Source: Pseudomonas sp. P818 (lineage in GTDB: Bacteria > Pseudomonadota > Gammaproteobacteria > Pseudomonadales > Pseudomonadaceae). From it: a DNA stretch of 64,000 nucleotides. Shown here one piece after another: positions 31,018 through 39,537 of the stretch. The notes beneath the pieces are model-generated. The model had not been told where the DNA came from and searched no databases. It worked only from the letters and a program-made list of their open reading frames with translations. The position numbers were made by a program, and so were the translations under genes. How positions within the stretch are numbered: the first letter of the stretch is position 1; every line of letters starts with the position of its first letter. Location of the stretch: assembly GCF_000418555.1 (NCBI RefSeq), contig NZ_ATKM01000005.1, positions 558,001-622,000 of the forward strand, written 5' to 3'.

Positions 31018-32328
31018 ATGACCGCTCCCATTGCTGTTCGCCGACTCAACGCCGCTGACCAGGACTTCGCCCGACACCTGGATCATCTGCTGAGCTGGGA
31101 GAGTGTGTCCGACGATGGCGTCAACCAGCGCGTGCTGGAAATCATCCAGGCCGTGCGCCAGCGCGGCGATGCCGCCCTGGTCGAGTACACCCAGCGCTTC
31201 GATGGCCTGGAGGTCGGCTCCATGGCCGATCTGATCCTGCCACGCGAGCGTCTGGAGCTGGCGCTGACCCGCATCAGCGCCGAGCAGCGCCAGGCCCTTG
31301 AAGTCGCCGCCGAGCGTGTGCGCAGCTACCACGAAAAACAGAAGCAGGATTCCTGGCGCTACAGCGAAGCCGACGGCACCGTGCTGGGGCAGAAAGTCAC
31401 GCCGCTGGACCGCGCCGGCCTGTACGTGCCGGGCGGCAAAGCCTCCTATCCGTCTTCGGTGTTGATGAATGCCATCCCGGCCAAGGTCGCCGGCGTGCCC
31501 GAGGTGGTCATGGTGGTGCCGACCCCGCGCGGCGAGATCAACGAGATCGTCCTGGCAGCTGCCGCCATCGCCGGCGTCGATCGCGTGTTCACCATTGGTG
31601 GCGCCCAGGCCGTCGCCGCGCTGGCCTATGGCACCGAGAGCGTGCCGCCGGTGGACAAGATCGTCGGTCCGGGCAACATCTACGTGGCCACCGCCAAGCG
31701 CCACGTGTTCGGCAAGGTCGGTATCGACATGATCGCCGGCCCGTCTGAGATTCTCGTGGTATGCGATGGCCAGACCGATCCGGACTGGATCGCCATGGAC
31801 CTGTTCTCCCAGGCCGAGCATGACGAGGACGCCCAGTCGATCCTGGTTAGCCCGGATGCCGCTTTCCTCGACAAGGTTGCCGAGAGCATCGCCAAGCTGC
31901 TGCCGACCATGGAGCGGGCCGAGATTATCCGCACCTCGCTGGAAGGTCGTGGCGCCTTGATCCAGGTGGCGGACATGGCCCAGGCCATCGAGGTGGCCAA
32001 CCGCATCGCGCCGGAGCACTTGGAATTGTCGGTGGCCGACCCGGAGGCCTGGCTGCCCGAGATTCGCCACGCTGGCGCCATCTTCATGGGCCGCTACACC
32101 GCGGAAGCCCTGGGCGACTACGTGGCCGGTCCCAACCATGTGCTGCCCACTTCCGGCACCGCGCGCTTTTCCTCGCCGCTGGGGGTGTACGACTTTCAGA
32201 AACGTTCGTCGATCATCTTCTGCTCGCCGGACGGCGCGTCGGAGCTGGGCAAGAGCGCTTCGGTGCTGGCCCGCGGCGAGTCGCTGACAGCGCATGCACG
32301 CAGCGCCGAGTACCGCATCAAAGAGTGA
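31018..32328 (+). CDS. hisD: Histidinol dehydrogenase
   Basis: 436 residues. This Zn2+-dependent enzyme oxidises L-histidinol to histidine in two NAD+ steps. Signature blocks are [17 protein letters not shown] (here [15 protein letters not shown]), [23 protein letters not shown], and the His/Asp zinc ligands in the [12 protein letters not shown] and GPNHVLPT regions. ATG 31018 gives the family start [12 protein letters not shown]. It is followed by hisC, with a REP element between. Confidence 0.98.
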   Translation: MTAPIAVRRLNAADQDFARHLDHLLSWESVSDDGVNQRVLEIIQAVRQRGDAALVEYTQRFDGLEVGSMADLILPRERLELALTRISAEQRQALEVAAERVRSYHEKQKQDSWRYSEADGTVLGQKVTPLDRAGLYVPGGKASYPSSVLMNAIPAKVAGVPEVVMVVPTPRGEINEIVLAAAAIAGVDRVFTIGGAQAVAALAYGTESVPPVDKIVGPGNIYVATAKRHVFGKVGIDMIAGPSEILVVCDGQTDPDWIAMDLFSQAEHDEDAQSILVSPDAAFLDKVAESIAKLLPTMERAEIIRTSLEGRGALIQVADMAQAIEVANRIAPEHLELSVADPEAWLPEIRHAGAIFMGRYTAEALGDYVAGPNHVLPTSGTARFSSPLGVYDFQKRSSIIFCSPDGASELGKSASVLARGESLTAHARSAEYRIKE

Positions 32329-32339
32329 CCCGAACCGCG

Positions 32340-32390
32340 TAGGAACGAGTTCTGCTCGCGAGCAGAGCGCCAGATGCGCTCTCGTTCCTA
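32340..32390. repeat. REP-like palindromic element between hisD and hisC
   Basis: Outer arms TAGGAACGAG (32340-32349) and CTCGTTCCTA (32381-32390) enclose the palindrome CTGCTCGCGAGCAG (32352-32365) and a GAGCGC-CAGAT-GCGCTC hairpin. The GTAGGA-CGAG start is the pattern of pseudomonad REP sequences. Its intercistronic position suggests an mRNA-stabilising or partial-termination effect. Confidence 0.7.
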
Positions 32391-32428
32391 ACAAGCAACG
32401 TGAACCGAATTCGAGGAGAGAAGGGCAG

Positions 32429-33481
32429 ATGAGCAAATTCTGGAGCCCCTTCGTCAAGGACCTGGTGCCCTATGTGCCGGGTGAGCAGCCCAAGCTGAGC
32501 AAGCTGGTCAAGCTCAACACCAATGAGAACCCCTACGGCCCGTCGCCCAAGGCCATCGCCGCCATGCAGGCCGAGGTCAATGACAATCTGCGCCTGTACC
32601 CGGATCCCAACGGCGACCGCCTGAAACAGGCGGTGGCCGACTATTACGGCGTGAGCACCGCCCAGGTGTTCGTCGGCAACGGCTCCGACGAGGTGCTGGC
32701 GCACGCCTTCCATGGTCTGTTCCAGCACGACGCACCACTGCTGTTTCCGGATATCAGCTACAGCTTCTATCCGGTGTACTGCGGTCTGTACGGCATCGAC
32801 TTCGAACAGATCGCGCTGGATGATGAGTTCCAGATCCGCGTCGAAGACTATGCCCGGCCCAATGGCGGCATCATCTTCCCCAATCCCAACGCGCCGACCG
32901 GCTGCCTGCTGCCACTCGAGGCCGTCGAGCGTCTGCTGCAGGACAGCCCGGATTCGGTGGTGCTGGTGGATGAAGCCTATATCGACTTCGGCGGCCAGAG
33001 CGCCATCGCCCTGGTCGACAAGTACCCGAATCTGCTGGTGACCCAGACCTTGTCCAAGTCGCGTTCGCTGGCCGGTCTGCGCGTCGGTATCGCGGTCGGT
33101 CACCCGGATCTGATCGAAGCGTTGGAGCGGATCAAGAACAGCTTCAACTCCTATCCTCTCGATCGCATGGCCATCGCCGGCGCGGCGGCGGCGTTCGAGG
33201 ATCGCGAATACTTCGAGCAGACCTGCAAGCAAGTGATCGAAAGTCGTGAGCAGGTGGTCGTCGGGCTGCAGCAGCTGGGCTTCGAGGTACTGCCTTCGGC
33301 TGCCAATTTCGTCTTCGCCCGTCATCCGAGCAAGGACGCTGCAACGCTGGCAGCCGGCCTGCGCGAGCAGGGTGTGATCGTGCGCCACTTCAAGCAGCAG
33401 CGCATCGCCCAGTTCCTGCGTATCACCATCGGTACGGCGGAGCAGAATCAGGCCTTGCTGGACGCCCTGCAAGACCTGTAG
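32429..33481 (+). CDS. hisC: Histidinol-phosphate aminotransferase
   Basis: 350 residues, fold-type I PLP aminotransferase that makes histidinol phosphate. The PLP lysine is in [14 protein letters not shown] near residue 212; the substrate and cofactor loops include [12 protein letters not shown] and [14 protein letters not shown] 32429 has GGAGAGAAGGG just upstream. Last gene of this partial his cluster; a terminator follows. Confidence 0.97.
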   Translation: MSKFWSPFVKDLVPYVPGEQPKLSKLVKLNTNENPYGPSPKAIAAMQAEVNDNLRLYPDPNGDRLKQAVADYYGVSTAQVFVGNGSDEVLAHAFHGLFQHDAPLLFPDISYSFYPVYCGLYGIDFEQIALDDEFQIRVEDYARPNGGIIFPNPNAPTGCLLPLEAVERLLQDSPDSVVLVDEAYIDFGGQSAIALVDKYPNLLVTQTLSKSRSLAGLRVGIAVGHPDLIEALERIKNSFNSYPLDRMAIAGAAAAFEDREYFEQTCKQVIESREQVVVGLQQLGFEVLPSAANFVFARHPSKDAATLAAGLREQGVIVRHFKQQRIAQFLRITIGTAEQNQALLDALQDL

Positions 33482-33499
33482 TCCAGGCAGTTCGCAAAG

Positions 33500-33532
33500 A
33501 AGCCGGTACGGCTCACGCGCTACCGGCTTTTT
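33500..33532. terminator. Terminator between hisC and the DUF4198 gene
   Basis: AGCCGGTA (33501-33508) and TACCGGCT (33521-33528) form a stem with a 12-base loop followed by TTTTT. It lies between convergent genes and is flanked by A and T runs, so it may act both ways. Confidence 0.8.
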
Positions 33533-33553
33533 CATACACGCTTTCCGTGGGCA

Positions 33554-34279
33554 TCACTCGTGATGCGGTTCACCGAGGAAGGTCAGCGAGGTGAACAGGC
33601 CGCGGGTCTCGATATCGGCATCGTTCTCCACCGGCAGGCTGACTTCGGCGCTGATGATATTCAGCCCCTCGTTGCGCACCGTTACCTGAGCACGGCCCTC
33701 GGCATCGGTTACCGCGCTGACCTCATGCGGAGCACTGCGGTAGTCACCGATCAATTCGACTCCTTTCATCGGCTTGCCATCTACCAGCACACGCACCGGC
33801 AGGGGCTTGCCAGGGCCGACCTTGAGCGGATCGACCTCTGGAACGATGACCAGTTTCAGCGCCTGGAGGTCGGGCAGCTTGGCGCCTTCGGCATAGATCG
33901 CCAGGCTGTACTTGTAGGTATGCAGCGACTGGGTCGAGTTTGGCACCTGACTGCGGCCCTGATTGATCCACTGGCCTTCCGGGGTTTTCGACCAGGCGCC
34001 GTTGTCCAGCGCGACACCGAGTACCGCGGGTTTCTTCAAGGGTTGCAGGCGTGCATGGTCGGCCAGGCGCTCGACGGTCACCGGAATCATCTTGCCGGCG
34101 GCGTCATAGGCCCAGGCACCGCTGATCTTCTCCGGCTTGAAGGCGTTGTCTTCGGCTCCGTGGCCATAGACCACTTCGATGTTGCCACGTCGCTCCTCGG
34201 TCCACAGGCCGTGGGCGCTGGCTTGAGCTGCTAGCAGGGCGGCGCAGATAGCGCCAGTGAATAGGGGAAGGACTTTCAT
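33554..34279 (-). CDS. Periplasmic DUF4198 protein paired with a TonB receptor
   Basis: 241 residues. A signal peptide (VLPLFTGAICAALLAAQASA) leaves a mature N-terminus beginning His-Gly-Leu-Trp, and the C-terminus ends His-His-Glu. The body is a beta-sandwich DUF4198 domain (GPGKPLPVRVLVDGKPMKGV; DAEGRAQVTVRNEGLNIISA). DUF4198 proteins often accompany metal uptake systems, and the exposed histidines suggest metal binding, but no substrate can be assigned. It is 11 bases downstream of the receptor gene, so the two form an operon. Confidence 0.85.
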   Translation of the reverse strand: MKVLPLFTGAICAALLAAQASAHGLWTEERRGNIEVVYGHGAEDNAFKPEKISGAWAYDAAGKMIPVTVERLADHARLQPLKKPAVLGVALDNGAWSKTPEGQWINQGRSQVPNSTQSLHTYKYSLAIYAEGAKLPDLQALKLVIVPEVDPLKVGPGKPLPVRVLVDGKPMKGVELIGDYRSAPHEVSAVTDAEGRAQVTVRNEGLNIISAEVSLPVENDADIETRGLFTSLTFLGEPHHE

Positions 34280-34290
34280 TCGGGCTTTCC

Positions 34291-36378
34291 TTAAAGATCG
34301 AGACTGAGGTTGAAGCTGAGGTTGCGCGGCTCGCCGGGCATGACCCAGAGGCTGCTGTAGGAGCGTTCGTAGTATTTTTCGTCGAACAGGTTGTTGAGCT
34401 GAGCGCCGAGCTTGAGTCGCTCGTTGACTCGGTAGTGTGCCAGCAGGTCTAGGGTTTGGTATGACGGCAGTTGGAAGTCGCTGCCATTCTCGCCGGAGCG
34501 GTCACCGACATAGGTATAGGCCGCTCCAACGTCCGAGCCACGTAGCCAGCCATCCTGGAACTCGTACACCGCCAACAGGCTGCCGCTGCGCTTGGCCACC
34601 CCGAGTAGGCGACTGCCGGCCGGCAGGCTGGTGTCCTTGGTGACTTCGGCATCGATATAGGCGAAGGCGCCTATCACCCGCAGTGCATCCGTCACTTGGC
34701 CGCTCAGCTGAAGATCGAAGCCCTGGCTGCGGGCCTCGCCCGCCGCGGTCTGGAAGCCGGGATCAACTGGGTCGGCCGTCAGCACGTTCTCCTTGGTCAG
34801 ATGGAATAACGCCAGGGTCGCGCTGAGGCGATCATCCAGGACATCCAGCTTCACCCCGGCTTCATAGCCGATGCCTTCTTCGGGGTCGAAACTTGCGCCA
34901 TCCTTGTCCAGGCCGTTGTTTGGCTTGAACGAGGTCGAGGCATTGGCGAACAGGCCAACCTGCGGCGTCAACTGATACAGCAGGCCCAAACGTTGGGTCA
35001 GGGCGTCGTGTTGCTGGTCGCTGCGTCGGCCGTTGATGCGGTTGTGAATGTCTTGTTCGAAATGCTCGAAGCGCAAGCCGATCAAGCCACGCAGGCGTTC
35101 GCTGAAAGCGATCTGGTCCTGCAGATTTAGAGCGTGGCTCTCGACTTGCTCGTGGTTGTCGCTGCCAGAACGTGCGCCGTTCGGGCGCGGACGGCCGTAG
35201 ACCGGATCATAGATATCGATGTCGCTGCGCGGACGAACCTCGGTGACCCGTTCGTTCTTGCGGTAGTTCTCGTACTCGGCACCCAGCAACAGGCGGTGAT
35301 GCAAGCCGGCGATGTTCAGGTCACCGTGTAATTCGGCTTGGGTGATGCTGTCATGCCAACTGGTATCGCGCTCGCGGAAGCGTCGCGTCAGTGTGCGCTC
35401 GTCGGCGGCCAGGGCCTGACTTTCCGATGCGTAGCCGCCCAGCGTGCCTTCCTTGAAATGGCTGGCCAGGCGCACTTGCCAGATGTCGTTGAGGGCATGT
35501 TCCAGGCTGGCCTGCAGCAGGTTGTTATCGTTGCTGATATGGCCGTCGTTCGGTTCGCCGAGAAAGGTGGAACGCGACACGCTGCCTAGTTTGCCGCCAG
35601 GTGCGACGATGCCTCGGTCGAACACCGAGCGGTTGCGCACCAGTTCTGCTTCTAGCAGAAGGCGGGTATCCGGGCTCAGCTGCCAGCTCAGGCTGGGGGC
35701 GACAAACACTCGCTGGCTGCCGACATGGTCGCGGAAGCTGTGATTGTCTTCCACGGCCAGGTTGAGGCGCGACAGCAGGTCGCCTGCCTCGTCCAGCGGG
35801 GTGTTGACGTCCAGTGCGGTGCGGTAGCGATCCCAGCTACCAGCGCTGGCCTGCAAGCGGGTGAAACGTTCGGCTTGCGGCTTCTTGGTGACGATATTTA
35901 CCGTGCCGCCTGGGTCGCCGCGCCCATAGAGGCTGGCTGCGGGGCCCTTGAGCACTTCGATGCGTTCGATGTTGGCGGCATCCGGAGTACTCGGGTAGCC
36001 ACGATTGGCACTGAAGCCGTCCTTGTAGAACTCCGAGGTGGTGAAGCCGCGTACGCTGTATTCATAAAGCGTAAGGCCGCCAAAGTTGTTCTGTTTCGCC
36101 ACGCCCCCGGCGAAGTCCAGTGCCCGTTCGACATCACTGCTACCCAGGTCTTCCAGCACGCTGGCGGGAATTACGCTGATTGCCTGCGGAATTTCGCTGA
36201 GGGGGGTATCGGTCTTCGTGGCGCTGGCCGAGCGTTTGGCGCGGTAGCCCTGCACCGGCCCGTCGGCCTGTTCACTGGGAGCGCTGATGATGCTGTCAGC
36301 CAACTGAGCAGGTGATTCGGCGGCAACGACGCAAGGGGTTAGTAGGCTGCCGGCAAGCAGGACGGTGGTGGCGCGCAA
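34291..36378 (-). CDS. TonB-dependent siderophore/metallophore receptor
   Basis: 695 residues: signal peptide, plug domain and 22-strand barrel. The plug shows ATKTDTPLSEIPQAISVIP, then ERIEVLKGPAASLYGRGDPG and GTVNIVTKKP, typical of FhuA/FiuA-like siderophore receptors. The C-terminus NLFDEKYYERSYSSLW...LSLDL ends the barrel. There is no N-terminal STN domain, so it should not signal to a sigma/anti-sigma pair. Start: TTG 36378 with GGAG 6 bases upstream gives a normal signal peptide; an ATG 51 bases earlier would add a polar, unlikely leader. Iron-siderophore is the likeliest cargo, but the DUF4198 partner leaves other metals open. Confidence 0.92.
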   Translation of the reverse strand: MRATTVLLAGSLLTPCVVAAESPAQLADSIISAPSEQADGPVQGYRAKRSASATKTDTPLSEIPQAISVIPASVLEDLGSSDVERALDFAGGVAKQNNFGGLTLYEYSVRGFTTSEFYKDGFSANRGYPSTPDAANIERIEVLKGPAASLYGRGDPGGTVNIVTKKPQAERFTRLQASAGSWDRYRTALDVNTPLDEAGDLLSRLNLAVEDNHSFRDHVGSQRVFVAPSLSWQLSPDTRLLLEAELVRNRSVFDRGIVAPGGKLGSVSRSTFLGEPNDGHISNDNNLLQASLEHALNDIWQVRLASHFKEGTLGGYASESQALAADERTLTRRFRERDTSWHDSITQAELHGDLNIAGLHHRLLLGAEYENYRKNERVTEVRPRSDIDIYDPVYGRPRPNGARSGSDNHEQVESHALNLQDQIAFSERLRGLIGLRFEHFEQDIHNRINGRRSDQQHDALTQRLGLLYQLTPQVGLFANASTSFKPNNGLDKDGASFDPEEGIGYEAGVKLDVLDDRLSATLALFHLTKENVLTADPVDPGFQTAAGEARSQGFDLQLSGQVTDALRVIGAFAYIDAEVTKDTSLPAGSRLLGVAKRSGSLLAVYEFQDGWLRGSDVGAAYTYVGDRSGENGSDFQLPSYQTLDLLAHYRVNERLKLGAQLNNLFDEKYYERSYSSLWVMPGEPRNLSFNLSLDL

Positions 36379-36440
36379 GGGAGACTCCAATCGATTGTTG
36401 TTGATGTAATAACGTAACAATAACCTCAATCGAGAAAAGT
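36379..36440 (-). promoter_or_regulatory. AT-rich control region of the TonB receptor operon
   Basis: The 85 bases between algW and the receptor contain an unusually A/T-rich run (36398-36428) with repeated GTAA/TAAC words, including the weak dyad TGTAATAACGTAACA. No good match to a Fur or Zur box is visible by eye. A metal-responsive operator is expected here from the genes but not demonstrated. Confidence 0.35.
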
Positions 36441-36463
36441 TCCCAGATGAAAATGCAGGTCGA

Positions 36464-37606
36464 TCAATTACCGTTCACGGGAGGGCGAATGCCGATCTCG
36501 GCGGTCAGCTGCAGCGGCTTGCCGTTGCGCATCACCTCGATGCGGATCTTGTCGCCCGGCTTGGTGCGCGCGACCTGGTTCATCGAGCGGCGGCCGTCGC
36601 TGGCCGGCTCCCCATCGATGCTGAGAATAAGGTCGCCCGGTTGCAGGCCGGCCTTCTGCGCCGGTCCGTCTCGGTAAACGCCCGCGACCACGATGCCGGG
36701 GCGCCCATCGAGGCCGAAGGACTCGGCCAGTTCCGGCGTCAGCGGCTGCACCTCGACCCCCAGATAACCGCGGATTACCTGGCCGTGCTCGATGATGGCG
36801 CGCATCACCTCCATGGCCAGCTTCACCGGGATGGCGAAACCGATACCTTGCGAGCCGCCGGACTTGGAAAAGATCGCGGTGTTGATTCCCACCAGATTGC
36901 CGTGCGCATCGACCAGCGCGCCGCCCGAGTTGCCCGGATTGATGGCGGCGTCGGTCTGGATGAAGTCTTCGTAGGTATTGAGACCCAGCTGGTTGCGCCC
37001 GGTAGCGCTGATGATGCCCATGGTCACGGTCTGGCCGACACCGAAGGGGTTGCCGATGGCCAGGGTGACGTCGCCGATGCGAATGCTGTCGGAGCGCCCC
37101 AGGGTGATGGCCTGCAGATTGGGCAGATCGATCTTCAAGACTGCCAGGTCGGTTTCCGGGTCGTTGCCGATCACGCGGGCCAGGGTTTCGCGGCCATCCT
37201 TGAGCGCCACGACGATCTGATCGGCGCCGCTGACCACGTGATTGTTGGTCAGCAGATAGCCTTCCTTGCTCATCAGTACCGCCGAGCCGAGGCTGGACTC
37301 CATGCGCTGCTGACGTGGCAGGTTGTCGCCGAAGAAGCGGCGGAACGTCGGGTCTTCGAACAGCGGATGAGCCGGTTTGCTCACCAGCTTGGTGGTGTAC
37401 AGGTTGGCCACTGCCGGCGAGGCGGTATCGACAGCCTCGGCGTATGACACCGGGCCTTCCTGCAGGCGGCTGTAGATGGGGGCCTGCACCAGCTGCACGT
37501 CCTGGCTTGGCAGCCCTACCCATTCCGGGTAGCGCTGGATCAGCAGCAGTGCGAGCAACACACCGACCAGCAGGGGCCAACCGAGAAAACGCAGTGCCTG
37601 GGGCAT
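36464..37606 (-). CDS. algW: DegS-like periplasmic serine protease AlgW
   Basis: 380 residues. One N-terminal membrane anchor (LGWPLLVGVLLALLLIQ), a trypsin-like domain with catalytic His123 (TNNHVV), Asp153 (ETDLAVLK) and Ser227 (NPGNSGGAL), and one C-terminal PDZ domain (about residues 275-370). AlgW senses misfolded outer-membrane protein C-termini and cuts the anti-sigma factor MucA to release AlgU, so it controls alginate and envelope stress. ATG 37606, with AGGA upstream, gives the family start MPQALRFLGW. Divergent from the NIF3-like gene. Confidence 0.96.
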   Translation of the reverse strand: MPQALRFLGWPLLVGVLLALLLIQRYPEWVGLPSQDVQLVQAPIYSRLQEGPVSYAEAVDTASPAVANLYTTKLVSKPAHPLFEDPTFRRFFGDNLPRQQRMESSLGSAVLMSKEGYLLTNNHVVSGADQIVVALKDGRETLARVIGNDPETDLAVLKIDLPNLQAITLGRSDSIRIGDVTLAIGNPFGVGQTVTMGIISATGRNQLGLNTYEDFIQTDAAINPGNSGGALVDAHGNLVGINTAIFSKSGGSQGIGFAIPVKLAMEVMRAIIEHGQVIRGYLGVEVQPLTPELAESFGLDGRPGIVVAGVYRDGPAQKAGLQPGDLILSIDGEPASDGRRSMNQVARTKPGDKIRIEVMRNGKPLQLTAEIGIRPPVNGN

Positions 37607-37657
37607 CGAGACAATCCTGAGGGTTGCGGGGGCCAAATGTGACCCTTAAGGTGGCGC

Positions 37658-37686
37658 ATTATAGTGAGGTGCTCGCCGTTTAGGCA
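37658..37686 (-). promoter_or_regulatory. algW promoter
   Basis: A minus-strand TATAAT (complement of 37658-37663) lies 52 bases before the algW ATG; 17 bases further upstream a weak TGCCTA takes the -35 place. Divergent NIF3-like transcription must start in the same 110-base gap. Confidence 0.4.
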
Positions 37687-37716
37687 GCGGCCCGCAACAG
37701 CTTGAGAGGAATCTTC

Positions 37717-38475
37717 ATGGCCATTGCCCTGTCCACGCTAGTGGAAGAAGCTGACGCTTTTCTGAATGCGTCGCGCATCAGCGATTATTGCCCCAATGGC
37801 CTGCAGGTCGAAGGGCGCCCGCAGGTCAGTCGCATCGTCAGCGGGGTGACCGCCAGCCAGGCGCTGATCGAGGCGGCGATCGAGGCCGAAGCTGATGTGC
37901 TGCTGGTGCATCACGGCTATTTCTGGAAGGGCGAGAACCCCTGCGTCACCGGTATGAAGCAGCGACGTCTGAAAGCGCTGCTGGCCCATGACATCAGCCT
38001 GCTGGCCTATCACCTGCCATTGGACGTGCACCCCGAGGTGGGCAACAACGTGCAGCTCGCCCGTCAGCTCGGCATCGTGGTCGAGGGCCCGCTGGAGCCG
38101 GACAATCCGCGCACCGTTGGCCTGGTGGGCTCGTTGGAGGAGCCGATGAGCGCCGTCGATTTCGCCCGTCACGTACAGCAGGTGCTGGGGCGTGAACCGC
38201 TGCTGGTGGAAGGCGAAGGCCTGATCCGCCGGGTCGGCTGGTGTACGGGGGGCGGGCAGGGCTATATCGATCAGGCGATCGCCGCCGGTGTCGATTTGTA
38301 CCTGACCGGTGAAGCCTCGGAGCAAACCTTTCACAGTGCGCGGGAGAATGGGGTGAGCTTCATCGCCGCCGGACATCACGCCACCGAACGCTATGGCGTG
38401 CAGGCGTTGGGTGATTATCTGGCGCGGCGTTTCGCCCTCGAACACCTCTTTATCGACTGTCCGAATCCGGTCTGA
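37717..38475 (+). CDS. NIF3-like dinuclear metal-centre protein (YbgI family)
   Basis: 252 residues. Members form hexameric toroids with a two-metal site and have been linked to GTP cyclohydrolase-like folds, but the reaction is not settled. Probable metal ligands are in LLVHHGYFWKG near residue 63 and AAGHHATERYGV near residue 220. ATG 37717 is preceded by GAGAGGA 7 bases upstream. Divergent from algW. Confidence 0.92.
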   Translation: MAIALSTLVEEADAFLNASRISDYCPNGLQVEGRPQVSRIVSGVTASQALIEAAIEAEADVLLVHHGYFWKGENPCVTGMKQRRLKALLAHDISLLAYHLPLDVHPEVGNNVQLARQLGIVVEGPLEPDNPRTVGLVGSLEEPMSAVDFARHVQQVLGREPLLVEGEGLIRRVGWCTGGGQGYIDQAIAAGVDLYLTGEASEQTFHSARENGVSFIAAGHHATERYGVQALGDYLARRFALEHLFIDCPNPV

Positions 38476-38607
38476 TACGGGCTTTCCTGCAGCTATAACG
38501 CTAGATCTTTTCGGTCTAACCGGCGTCCTGAATATAAGCAGATGCTGTGATAGAGTGCGCGCTCGTCCACGGCCCGCCGGCCCCATAACAGCAAACCGTG
38601 AGTAGCC

Positions 38608-39525
38608 ATGCTCGATAAACTGACCCATCTGAAGCAGCTGGAGGCGGAGAGTATCCACATCATTCGTGAAGTGGCCGCCGAATTCGACAACCCGGTGATG
38701 CTCTATTCCATCGGCAAGGATTCTGCCGTGATGCTGCACCTGGCACGCAAGGCGTTCTTCCCTGGCAAGCTGCCTTTCCCGGTGCTGCACGTCGACACCC
38801 GCTGGAAGTTCCAGGAGATGTACCGCTTCCGCGAGAAGATGGTCAGCGAGATGGGGCTGGAGTTGATCACCCATATCAACCCCGACGGTGTGGCGCAGGA
38901 CATGAACCCCTTCACCTACGGCAGTGCCAAGCACACCGACGTGATGAAGACCGAGGGCCTCAAGCAGGCGCTGAACAAGTACGGCTTCGACGCCGCCTTC
39001 GGTGGCGCGCGCCGCGATGAGGAGAAATCCCGCGCCAAGGAGCGCGTGTACTCCTTTCGCGACAGCAAGCACCGCTGGGACCCGAAGAACCAGCGCCCCG
39101 AGCTGTGGAACGTGTACAACGGCAAGGTCAAGAAGGGCGAGTCGATCCGCGTCTTCCCGCTGTCGAACTGGACCGAGCTGGACATCTGGCAATACATCTA
39201 CCTGGAGCAGATCCCGATCGTGCCGCTGTACTTCGCCGCCGAGCGCGAGGTCGTGGAGCTCAACGGCACGCTGGTGATGATCGATGACGAGCGCATCCTC
39301 AACTACCTGACGCCCGAGCAGAAGGCCAGCATCCACAAGAAGATGGTGCGCTTCCGTACGCTGGGCTGCTACCCGCTGACCGGCGCGGTGGAGTCCACCG
39401 CGGCGACCCTGCCGGACATCATCCAGGAAATGCTCCTGACCAAGACCAGCGAACGTCAGGGCCGGGTTATCGACCACGACGCCGCCGGTTCGATGGAAGA
39501 AAAGAAACGCCAGGGCTACTTCTAA
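38608..39525 (+). CDS. cysD: Sulfate adenylyltransferase subunit 2
   Basis: 305 residues, ATP-PPase (PAPS reductase-like) fold. It forms adenosine 5'-phosphosulfate from ATP and sulfate with CysN. The PP-loop is [15 protein letters not shown] near residue 31; [16 protein letters not shown] and [18 protein letters not shown] follow. It heads a two-gene operon with cysNC, 12 bases apart. A CysB-type activator site is expected upstream but I cannot identify one. Confidence 0.98.
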   Translation: MLDKLTHLKQLEAESIHIIREVAAEFDNPVMLYSIGKDSAVMLHLARKAFFPGKLPFPVLHVDTRWKFQEMYRFREKMVSEMGLELITHINPDGVAQDMNPFTYGSAKHTDVMKTEGLKQALNKYGFDAAFGGARRDEEKSRAKERVYSFRDSKHRWDPKNQRPELWNVYNGKVKKGESIRVFPLSNWTELDIWQYIYLEQIPIVPLYFAAEREVVELNGTLVMIDDERILNYLTPEQKASIHKKMVRFRTLGCYPLTGAVESTAATLPDIIQEMLLTKTSERQGRVIDHDAAGSMEEKKRQGYF

Positions 39526-39537
39526 GGATTCCTCATC

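Noticed and set aside
36379..36440. A Fur box upstream of the TonB receptor
   Set aside because: I could not find an acceptable GATAATGATAATCATTATC-like match, only A/T-rich dyads.
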